A stretch of DNA of 64,000 nucleotides from BOG-908 sp964242115. GTDB lineage: Bacteria; Pseudomonadota; Alphaproteobacteria; Acetobacterales; Acetobacteraceae. The notes under the pieces are model-generated. The model was not told the origin of the DNA and ran no database searches. It worked only from the letters and a program-made list of their open reading frames with translations. The position numbers and the translations under genes are program-made. Of the stretch, positions 57,273-64,000 are shown piece after piece (the stretch's first letter is position 1; the number at the start of each line of letters is the position of its first letter). The stretch spans positions 1 through 64,000 of the forward strand of contig CAXSZX010000006.1 of the NCBI GenBank assembly GCA_964242115.1, read 5' to 3'.

Positions 57273-60200
57273 ATCGTCTCCACCACCCCTTCCGCTTCGG
57301 CGCGTCAGCCGCCTCGTTGCCGACGATGATCGGCTGGGTCGCCGGACCGGCCACCGGCTCGGCCGGCGGCTCCTCCGGCACCAGCCGCAAGTTTGGGCTC
57401 GGCTCAGCCGGCGCGGACGCCTCGGATGGCGCGACCGTAACGGGCGTCGCCATCGTGTCGGTGCGCTGTTCGGCCCGCTCGATGGCGTCGAAGATGTCCA
57501 ACCCCGCCATGGCGAACGGGTCGGCGGGCGTCGGGCCGATGTAAGGCGCGAAGGCGGGCGGCACGTAGGCTGGCACGTTCGGTTCTGCTGGTGAGTCGGC
57601 GGCCTCCGCCGGCTCGGCCTCTGCCTCGCCGTCCGGCTTGCGCCGGCGACGGCCGCCGCGACGGCCGCGTTTGGCGCGCGCCGGTTCCGCCTCGCCCTCG
57701 GCCGGCGCCGGCGCCTCGGCTTCTGCCGGCGCCGGCTCGATGCCGGTTTCGGTCTCCGACGCCGCCTCGGCCGCCTCGTCGTGGCCGGGGACGGACACGG
57801 TGATCTCCGACGGAAACGCCAGGTCGGGGATGTCCGGCTGTTCGGCGTCCTCGGGCAGCGGTGCGGCGGACTCTGCCTGCACCCCGTCCTCGCGACGGCC
57901 GCCACGCCGGCGGCGGCGCCGGCGACGGCGGCGCTGCTCGCCTTCCGCCGCGGTCTCGCCGGGCACGTGGTCGGTGTCCTTGGTAAAATCGTCCGCCGCG
58001 GCTTCGGCCTCGCCGTTGGCGGCGGCCGCCGGCTGCAGCACCACGTCGGCCTCCTCCTCGGAGATGTCGGCCTCCTCGGCGTCCTCGTCGGGCGTTGGCT
58101 GCGCGTAGACGGCGGGCGGCGGCAGTTCCTGCGGCACGGCGGCGCGCAGTCGGTCAATGCGGGTCTGCGCCGGCAGCAGGCTCTCGTCGGGCTGGAAGCA
58201 GACGCGCATGTCGTAGCGCGCCTCGATCTCGGTCAGCCGCTGGCGCTTGTTGTTGAGGATGTAGAGCGCGGTGGAGCTCGCCACGTGCACCGCGATCTCG
58301 GCGGCGCGGCGGCGGCCGCCTTCCTCCTCGATTTCGCGCAGCACGTGCAGCGCGGCACTCTCCGTGCTGCGCACGTGGCCGGTGCCGCCGCAGCCCGGGC
58401 AGACGCTCAGGCTCGTCTCGGCCAGAGACGGGCGCAGGCGCTGCCGGCTCAGCTCCAGCAGGCCGAAATGACTGATGTGGCCGAGCTGGATGCGCGCGCG
58501 GTCGTTGCGCAAGGCGTCGGCTATGCGCCGCTCGACCATCGCGTTGTGCTTCTTGCTCTCCATGTCGATGAAATCGATGACGATCAGGCCGGCCAGGTCG
58601 CGCAGCCGCAGCTGGCGCGCGGCCTCCTCGGCGGCTTCGAGGTTGGTGCGCAGCGCGGTCTCCTCGATGCCGCGCTCACGCGTCGAGCGGCCGGAGTTCA
58701 CGTCGATGGCGACCAGCGCCTCGGTCTGGTTGATTACCAGGTAGCCGCCGGAACGCAACTGCACGGTGGGGCTCAGCATGGCGTCGAGCATCTGCTCGAC
58801 CTGCGCGTGGGCGAACAGCGGCTGGGCGTTGCCCGGCCACAGCTGCACCTTCTTCACGTGCGTCGGCATCAGCATGCGCATGTAATCGCGGGCGGCGCGC
58901 CAGCCGTCCTGGCCGTCGACCACCAGCTCGTCGATGTCGCGCGAGTAGACGTCGCGTATGGCGCGCTTGATCAGGCTGGCTTCCTCGTAGATCAGCGAGG
59001 GCGCCATCGACGCCATCGTCTGCTCGCGGATGTCGTCCCACAGGCGCAGCAGGTACTCGCCGTCGCGCTTGATCTCGGCCTTGGGGCGGGCGGCGCCGGC
59101 GGTGCGCACGATCAGCCCCATGCCGCGGGGGATCTCCAGTTCGGCGGTAACTTCCTTGAGGCGTCGGCGGTCGGCGGCAGAGGTGATCTTGCGGCTGATG
59201 CCGCCGCCGCGCGGTGAGTTGGGCATCAGCACGCAGTAGCGGCCGGCCAGCGAGATGTAGGTGGTCAGCGCCGCGCCCTTGGTGCCGCGCTCCTCCTTGA
59301 CCACCTGGATCAGCAGGATCTGCCGGCGGCGGATCACCTCCTGTATCTTGTAGCTGCGGGTGAAGCGCGAGGGCTGCCGCGGCGCGCGAGTCTCGTCGCC
59401 GCCCTCGGTCTCGCCGCCCACCATCTCCGGCGAGGGCGCGTCCATTGCCGAGATCTGGCGCACGCGGTTGCCGGCCTCCGGCGGGTCAGGCTCGCCCTCC
59501 TGGGCGGCTATCGGTTCGGCGGTCTCCGCTTCGGACGTTCCCGCTTCGAACGTTCCCGCTTCGGACGCCAGCGGTTCGGATGCCTCCGGGGCTGCGTCGA
59601 TACCGCGGGAGAGGACATCCTCGGCAGGCTGTGAAGCCTGGACGTCAGCGGCGTGGTCTGATGCGTCGTCGATCGCGCCCCCCGGCGCCACCAGCAGGTC
59701 CTGGTGGATCAGCAACGGCAGGGGCGGCTCGGCCTCGCCTGCCGGTTCGGCTTCTTCGGTTGCCTCCTGCGGTGGCGCGGTCTCGACCGGCTCCGCTTCA
59801 GAGTAGGTGTCTGGCTGGGCAAGAAGGGCGTCTGATTGCTCAGCCGGGGACGCGCCTGCCGGCGCCTCCGCCGGACTTCCCGCCTCGTGGTATTCCGCCG
59901 CCGCCACTGCCGCGTCGTGGTCGGGTGACCCGTCTGACACGGCTGCGTGGTCGTGATGCGGTGCCGGCACGGCAGGGAGGTCGTCCTCCTCGGCCTCCTC
60001 CTCGGCGCGCGCTTCCTCTTCCTGCATCGCAATCAGGCGCTGCCGGTCGGCGACGGGAATCTGGTAGTAGTCCGGATGGATTTCGCCAAAGGCGAGGAAG
60101 CCGTGCCGGTTGCCGCCGTATTCGACGAAGGCGGCCTGCAGGCTGGGCTCTACGCGGACGACTTTGGCGAGATAGATGTTGCCTTTGAGCTGCCGGCGCG

Positions 60201-60300
60201 AGAGGGTTTCGACATCGAAATCTTCGAGGCGGTTACCGTCCAGCACCACCACGCGGGTTTCTTCCGCGTGGCTGGAATCGATGAGGAGACGCTTGGTCAT
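57271..60300 (-). CDS. rne: Ribonuclease E
   Basis: Essential endoribonuclease for rRNA/tRNA maturation and mRNA decay; 1009 residues. N-terminal RNase H-like start MTKRLLIDSSHAEETRVVVL. The S1 domain is interrupted by a long acidic, Ala/Glu/Pro-rich insertion (about residues 94-300) and resumes at RRRQILLIQVVKEERGTKGA, an alphaproteobacterial trait. Catalytic Mg-binding region: TEALVAIDVNSGRST and LAGLIVIDFIDMESKKHN; Zn-link CPGCGGTG. The C-terminal tail is acidic with Arg-rich blocks (RRRRRRRRRRGGRRED), as for degradosome scaffolds. ATG 60300. Confidence 0.96.
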   Translation of the reverse strand: MTKRLLIDSSHAEETRVVVLDGNRLEDFDVETLSRRQLKGNIYLAKVVRVEPSLQAAFVEYGGNRHGFLAFGEIHPDYYQIPVADRQRLIAMQEEEARAEEEAEEDDLPAVPAPHHDHAAVSDGSPDHDAAVAAAEYHEAGSPAEAPAGASPAEQSDALLAQPDTYSEAEPVETAPPQEATEEAEPAGEAEPPLPLLIHQDLLVAPGGAIDDASDHAADVQASQPAEDVLSRGIDAAPEASEPLASEAGTFEAGTSEAETAEPIAAQEGEPDPPEAGNRVRQISAMDAPSPEMVGGETEGGDETRAPRQPSRFTRSYKIQEVIRRRQILLIQVVKEERGTKGAALTTYISLAGRYCVLMPNSPRGGGISRKITSAADRRRLKEVTAELEIPRGMGLIVRTAGAARPKAEIKRDGEYLLRLWDDIREQTMASMAPSLIYEEASLIKRAIRDVYSRDIDELVVDGQDGWRAARDYMRMLMPTHVKKVQLWPGNAQPLFAHAQVEQMLDAMLSPTVQLRSGGYLVINQTEALVAIDVNSGRSTRERGIEETALRTNLEAAEEAARQLRLRDLAGLIVIDFIDMESKKHNAMVERRIADALRNDRARIQLGHISHFGLLELSRQRLRPSLAETSLSVCPGCGGTGHVRSTESAALHVLREIEEEGGRRRAAEIAVHVASSTALYILNNKRQRLTEIEARYDMRVCFQPDESLLPAQTRIDRLRAAVPQELPPPAVYAQPTPDEDAEEADISEEEADVVLQPAAAANGEAEAAADDFTKDTDHVPGETAAEGEQRRRRRRRRRRGGRREDGVQAESAAPLPEDAEQPDIPDLAFPSEITVSVPGHDEAAEAASETETGIEPAPAEAEAPAPAEGEAEPARAKRGRRGGRRRRKPDGEAEAEPAEAADSPAEPNVPAYVPPAFAPYIGPTPADPFAMAGLDIFDAIERAEQRTDTMATPVTVAPSEASAPAEPSPNLRLVPEEPPAEPVAGPATQPIIVGNEAADAPKRKGWWRR

Positions 60301-60632
60301 GAAGTCTGCAACTCCGGGACCCCGGCGTCGCGCGGCAACTCACTCCCGTCGGATGGGGGAGGCGCGCGGCCTGGCAGGTCAATTGGGGGTGGGCAAGCCA
60401 GGCGCGCACGTCAGCACGGCGACCAGTCCGCTTCGGCCGTGATGCGGCCGAAACTTCAATTCTGGACTCTGTCGCGGCGCTGCTGTGTGCTGCCATGGCC
60501 TTCGAACGTGGCGCCCGCGCGGTAGAAGCTGCGGGCGTTCAGGAGGGTATCCATCGCGCATCGCGCGGGTTGCGGCGCCTTGGGAGGGCTGCACGCGCTT
60601 CGACACATGCAGCAAAGCGCCTGGTACCGCAA
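60301..60632. other. 332-bp upstream region of rne, no gene recognised
   Basis: Presumed rne promoter and 5' leader, which in many bacteria mediates autoregulation. It contains several G+C-rich inverted segments (for example CGGGACCCCGGCG near 60314) but no structure that can be named. Short frames here lack family resemblance. Confidence 0.4.
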
Positions 60633-60774
60633 GAGAGGAAGCAAGGCCTGCTTTTTCGAGAAAAGAAGCAAAAAGCTTTTGTCACGGCTGTCGCGGATCT
60701 CTCCGGCGGCGTGCGCCCAAGGAACAAAAGGTTTTTGGTTCTTTTTTTCAAAGAAGAACTGCTTGCTTCGCTTG
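60633..60774. repeat. HE38, full hairpin-armed repeat
   Basis: Left arm is CTGC-like on one side and GAAGC on the other (mixed); right arm is GGTTC with CAAAGAAGAAC. The core is CGGCTGTCGCGGATCTCTCC then GGCGGCGTGCGC. It lies between divergent rne and the amidase gene. Confidence 0.94.
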
Positions 60775-60850
60775 TTGCCGCCCCGGCACATGACCCATGA
60801 TTAATCAATGACTAACCCGCCGTGTCGAACGTTACATGGTAGGTTGCGTC

Positions 60851-61675
60851 ATGCCGTCCGACCCCGCCTTCTCCCGCCGCCTGCTGCTTGGCCACGGCTT
60901 CGGCGCGGCGCTGATGCTGCCCGCCGCCGCCATCGCCGCCACCCAGCGCCCCGCCCGCCACCCCGCACCTGCGCGCACCGCCCCGCTGGTGGTGCTCGAC
61001 CCCGGCCACGGCGGCAAGGACCCAGGCGCCATCGGCACGTCTGGCACCTACGAGAAGCACGTGGCCTTTGCGGTGGCCGGCGAGCTGGCCCGCCGCCTGC
61101 GCGCCGGCGGGCGGTGCCGGGTGTCGCTGACGCGGGAGAACGACGTGTTCATCCCGCTGGAGGACCGAGTGGCCATCGCCCAGGCGCAGGGGGCGTCGCT
61201 GTTCGTCTCCATCCACGCCGACGCTGTGTCCGACCACGCCGTGCGCGGCGCCAGCGTCTACACCCTGGCCGCCACCGCGTCCGACGCGCAGAGTGCAAAG
61301 CTGGCCGACCGGGAGAACGCCGCCGACCGCTACGGCGGCCCGGCGGCTCACGGCGTCTCTCCCCAGGTGGCCGAGATCCTGGCCAGCCTGGTGCAGCACG
61401 AGACGCGGCTGGGCTCGGCGTTGGCCCAGCAGCACGTCGTGGCGATGCTCGGGCGGGACGTGCCGCTGCTCGACAACCCGGCGCGCCACGCCGGCTTTGC
61501 CGTGCTGAAGGCGGCCGACATCCCCAGCGTGCTTGTTGAGACGGGATTCATGTCGAACCCGCATGATGAGGCCGCGTTGCGACAGGCAAGCCATCGTGCG
61601 ATGATCGCGTCTGCCATCCACCGCGCCGTGGACGGCTATTTCGCGTCTGAAGGGCGCCTCGCCCGGGTCGGCTGA
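60851..61675 (+). CDS. N-acetylmuramoyl-L-alanine amidase (AmiA/B/C type)
   Basis: Periplasmic zinc amidase that cleaves peptidoglycan stem peptides during cell separation, about 274 residues. An N-terminal twin-arginine-like signal is present (FSRRLLLGHGFGAALML). The Amidase_3 domain has VVLDPGHGGKDPGAIG (first Zn His), the Glu in TYEKHVAFAVA, LFVSIHADA (second His) and the catalytic Glu in VLVETGFMSNP. ATG 60851; an ATG at 60836 adds five residues. The order rne, amidase, PBP1A is usual in alphaproteobacteria. Confidence 0.93.
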   Translation: MPSDPAFSRRLLLGHGFGAALMLPAAAIAATQRPARHPAPARTAPLVVLDPGHGGKDPGAIGTSGTYEKHVAFAVAGELARRLRAGGRCRVSLTRENDVFIPLEDRVAIAQAQGASLFVSIHADAVSDHAVRGASVYTLAATASDAQSAKLADRENAADRYGGPAAHGVSPQVAEILASLVQHETRLGSALAQQHVVAMLGRDVPLLDNPARHAGFAVLKAADIPSVLVETGFMSNPHDEAALRQASHRAMIASAIHRAVDGYFASEGRLARVG

Positions 61676-61775
61676 TCGGCCGGCAGGTGCCCTCAGGCGT
61701 ATGCGCCCGTCACTGTTGGGTCGGGATTAAGCCGCGGGACCTCGGGCCCGCGTCTGTGGATAGGATCGTGCACCT

Positions 61776-64000
61776 GTGGATGGGCATCGCGAACGACTGA
61801 TCGTGGCGTCGGAGCCGGACGCGCCGTCGCCGCGGCCCCGCAAGCCCGCCCGCAAGCAGCGGCGTGCCAACCCGGTGCTGGCCTTCGTGCGCGGACTGTT
61901 CGGCCTGATCTTCGCCGTCGGCATCGTCGGCGCCGGTGCAGCCGGGCTGATCGTGTGGAACATCTACGACCAGGATTCCGCCGACCTGCCGACGCTGGAC
62001 GGCCTGCGCACTTACCAACCGCCGGTGATGAGCCGCGTCTACGCCGGCGACGACCGGCTGATGGCCGAGCTGGCCGACCAGCGCCGCATCTTCGTCCCCA
62101 TCACCGCCATCCCCGAGCAGGTCAAGCGCGCCTTCATCGCCGCCGAGGACCAGAACTTCTACACCCACAAGGGCGTGGACCCGTTCGCCATCGCGCGTGC
62201 GGCGTTCACCGACCTGCAGCACGTGGGCGAGGGCAAACGGCCGAAGGGTGCATCGACCATCACCCAGCAGGTGGCCCGCAACATGGTGCTGGGCTCGGAC
62301 GCGCTCAGCTACCACCGCAAGATCAAAGAAGGCTTGCTGGCGCTGCGCATCGAGCGCGTGCTGACCAAGCAGCGCATTCTCGAGCTCTACCTCAACGAAA
62401 TCTACCTCGGGGAGGGCGCCTACGGCGTGGTGGCCGCAGCCCAGACCTACTTCAACAAGCCGCTCGATCAGCTGACCGTCGGCGAGGCGGCGATGCTGGC
62501 CGCCCTGCCGAAATCGCCGAAGAACTACGACCCGTTCCGCTACGCCGACGCCGCCCGCGGCCGCCGTGACTGGGTGCTGGACCGCATGGCAGAGACCCAC
62601 GCCATCACCGCAGCCGACGCGGAAGCCGGCAAGGCCGAGCCGCTGACACCCAGCAAGTACCGTGCGCCGGACACCGTGCCCGGCGCCGAGTGGTTCACCG
62701 AGGAGGTGCGCCGCCGCCTCGCACTGCGCTTCGGCCAGGACCAGACCACCGAGGGTGGCTTGATCGTTCACACCAGCTTGGACCCGGCGTTGCAGGCCCA
62801 GGCAGACCAATCCCTGCGTGCCGGGTTGATGCATTACGACCACGCGCATGGCGGCTGGCGCGGACCGGTGGCACGCATCGGCAGCACCGCCTCGCTGGAT
62901 GGCGACTGGTCGGACGCGCTCTCCCGCATCCCCAAGCCGGCCGGCATGCTGCCAGACTGGCGTGTCGCCGTCGTGCTCGACGAGACCTACGACGCGGCCA
63001 GGCTCGGCTACATGACCGACACCGACGGCACTACCCAGGCCCGCACCGGCGAGGTTGCGCTGTCCACGCTGGGCTGGGCGCGGCAGGTGCTGGGCAACGG
63101 CGACCTCGGTGCCGCCCCGCACCGCATGTCCGACGTGCTTGCCCCGGGTGACATCGTCCTGGTGGAGCCGGCCGACGGTACGCTGGACATGCGCGTCGCC
63201 GACCACCACTCCTCGCGCAAATCGCACGCCCACACCACGCTGGTGACGCTGGACAAGCTGACGCTGCGTCAGATCCCCAAGGTAGAGGGCGCGCTGGTCA
63301 GCCTGGATCCACGTACCGGCCGGGTGCTAGCGCTGTCGGGCGGCTGGAGCGGGGCGGCCAGCAAGTTCAACCGCGCTACCCAGGCGCAGCGCTCGCCCGG
63401 CAGCTCGTTCAAGCCGTTCGTCTACCTCGCCGCGATGGAGCAGGGGATCTCGCCCAGCGCGCGGTTCGAGGACAGCGCGTTCAGCATGGGGAACTGGCAC
63501 CCGCACAACTACGAGATGAACTACGGCGGCCCGACCCCGCTGCGCATCGCGTTGGAGCAGTCGCTGAACCTGGTGACGGTACGGGTGGCGTCGCACATCG
63601 GCATGACCGAGGTGGCCAAGACGGCGATTGGCCTGCACCTGTATGACAGCATGCCGAAGGTGCTGCCGGCTGCCTTGGGCGCGGTGGAGACGACGGTGCT
63701 GCGCGAGGCCGGCGCCTACGCATCGATCGCCGAGGGTGGCCGAGAGGTGGTCCCCAGCCTGATCGACAGCGTGCAGGATCGCGACGGACACGTCGTCTGG
63801 CGCCCCAACGGCCTGGTGTTGGGCGCCGGCGACCCGTCGCAGGCTCCGACCCTGTCCGACCCGCGCCAACAGGTGGCCGACCCGCAGAGCGCCTACCAGG
63901 TGCTGCGCATGATGGAAGGGGTGGTCAAGTTCGGCACCGGCAAGCCCGCCGTGGAAGGCCTGGACCGGCCGATCGCCGGCAAGACCGGCACCAGCCAGGA
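61776..64000 (+). CDS. mrcA: Penicillin-binding protein 1A, 5' part (runs off window)
   Basis: Bifunctional peptidoglycan glycosyltransferase/transpeptidase (class A PBP); 741 codons are visible and the 3' end is outside. One membrane anchor lies near residue 50 (GLFGLIFAVGIVGAGAAGLI). GT51 motifs: FIAAEDQNFYTHKGVD and GASTITQQVARNMVLG. Transpeptidase motifs: SxxK in SPGSSFKPFVYL, SxN in LEQSLNLVTVRV, and KTGT in IAGKTGTSQ at the edge. The start is GTG 61776 with AGGA upstream, or GTG 61803. It is interrupted only by the window end. Confidence 0.95.
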   Translation, partial: MDGHRERLIVASEPDAPSPRPRKPARKQRRANPVLAFVRGLFGLIFAVGIVGAGAAGLIVWNIYDQDSADLPTLDGLRTYQPPVMSRVYAGDDRLMAELADQRRIFVPITAIPEQVKRAFIAAEDQNFYTHKGVDPFAIARAAFTDLQHVGEGKRPKGASTITQQVARNMVLGSDALSYHRKIKEGLLALRIERVLTKQRILELYLNEIYLGEGAYGVVAAAQTYFNKPLDQLTVGEAAMLAALPKSPKNYDPFRYADAARGRRDWVLDRMAETHAITAADAEAGKAEPLTPSKYRAPDTVPGAEWFTEEVRRRLALRFGQDQTTEGGLIVHTSLDPALQAQADQSLRAGLMHYDHAHGGWRGPVARIGSTASLDGDWSDALSRIPKPAGMLPDWRVAVVLDETYDAARLGYMTDTDGTTQARTGEVALSTLGWARQVLGNGDLGAAPHRMSDVLAPGDIVLVEPADGTLDMRVADHHSSRKSHAHTTLVTLDKLTLRQIPKVEGALVSLDPRTGRVLALSGGWSGAASKFNRATQAQRSPGSSFKPFVYLAAMEQGISPSARFEDSAFSMGNWHPHNYEMNYGGPTPLRIALEQSLNLVTVRVASHIGMTEVAKTAIGLHLYDSMPKVLPAALGAVETTVLREAGAYASIAEGGREVVPSLIDSVQDRDGHVVWRPNGLVLGAGDPSQAPTLSDPRQQVADPQSAYQVLRMMEGVVKFGTGKPAVEGLDRPIAGKTGTSQ

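Noticed and set aside
57781..59217. 478-codon plus-strand frame opposite rne
   Set aside because: RNase E is read on the minus strand with all family motifs; this frame is a compositional by-product.
1327..60774. CRISPR array or CRISPR-like repeats
   Set aside because: The repeats are spaced by whole genes, have inverted arms and vary in sequence; there is no regular 30-40 bp repeat-spacer pattern and no cas gene.
61710..63233. 507-codon open frame antisense to the PBP1A gene
   Set aside because: Lies opposite a frame with all PBP1A motifs (GT51, SxxK, SxN, KTGT); the antisense frame has no recognisable content.

Overview
The window is about 64 kb of a high-G+C (by eye roughly two thirds G+C) chromosome. 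It most resembles an alphaproteobacterium of the Acetobacteraceae/Rhodospirillales type. This is inferred from gene order and families: infA-maf-rng-yacG-tRNA-Phe, dat-hfq-hflX, rne-amidase-PBP1A, prmC-DUF4167, hisS-prfA, short-form hisG, alphaproteobacterial RNase E and an fdsGBA formate dehydrogenase. No species can be named from the sequence alone.

Layout. 0-2.3 kb: end of fusA and an Fpg/Nei glycosylase. 2.5-8.1 kb: a secreted PNGase A-like protein, then glpK and glpD. 8.3-10.9 kb: class II DAHP synthase and an LrgA/LrgB pair. 11-15.9 kb: prfA, hisS, an exported S9 peptidase and a small ferredoxin-like protein. 16.1-19.4 kb: a lipoprotein, then a compositionally different segment with a sulfotransferase and an exported beta-carbonic anhydrase. 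That segment lies between a decayed tRNA-Phe 3' fragment and the intact tRNA-Phe. 19.4-24.6 kb: yacG, rng, maf, infA, hisD and hisG. 24.6-32.6 kb: a P450, an acyltransferase, two glycosyltransferases, a radical SAM/SPASM protein and a TIGR04282-type transferase. 32.8-38.6 kb: TMEM175-like channel, truncated acyltransferase, MATE pump, unknown membrane protein, lipoprotein and prmC. 38.8-43.1 kb: DUF4167 protein, D-amino-acid aminotransferase, hfq, hflX and an inositol-phosphatase-like enzyme. 43.3-48.4 kb: small genes, arfB, a PEP-CTERM protein, an exported methyltransferase-like protein and a coupled GNAT-nitrilase-SnoaL operon. 48.5-54.4 kb: LysR regulator and fdsGBA. 54.7-57.2 kb: gspHIJK. 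57.3-64 kb: rne, an amidase and the start of PBP1A.

The outstanding feature is a dispersed intergenic repeat, called HE here and numbered HE1-HE38. There are 38 recognisable copies or half-copies, about one per 1.7 kb. A full copy is about 110-200 bp. It has two inverted, T/A-tract-rich arms, each able to fold into its own small hairpin, around a variable core carrying GCTGTCGCGGA and/or its complement. The hairpin stems occur in four compensated versions (GTTC/GAAC, CTTC/GAAG, CTGC/GCAG, GTCC/GGAC), so the structure rather than the sequence looks conserved.

HE copies sit almost exclusively between genes. They usually start within a few bases of a stop codon, sometimes contain it (glpK, dat, the acyltransferase fragment), and often end at the next gene's start (nei, lrgA, the LysR gene, maf, gspJ). 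They are absent inside tightly coupled operons and from 16.1 to 21.4 kb, which includes the putative island. Each arm can also be drawn as a hairpin followed by a run of T, so a bidirectional terminator-like role is possible but unproven.
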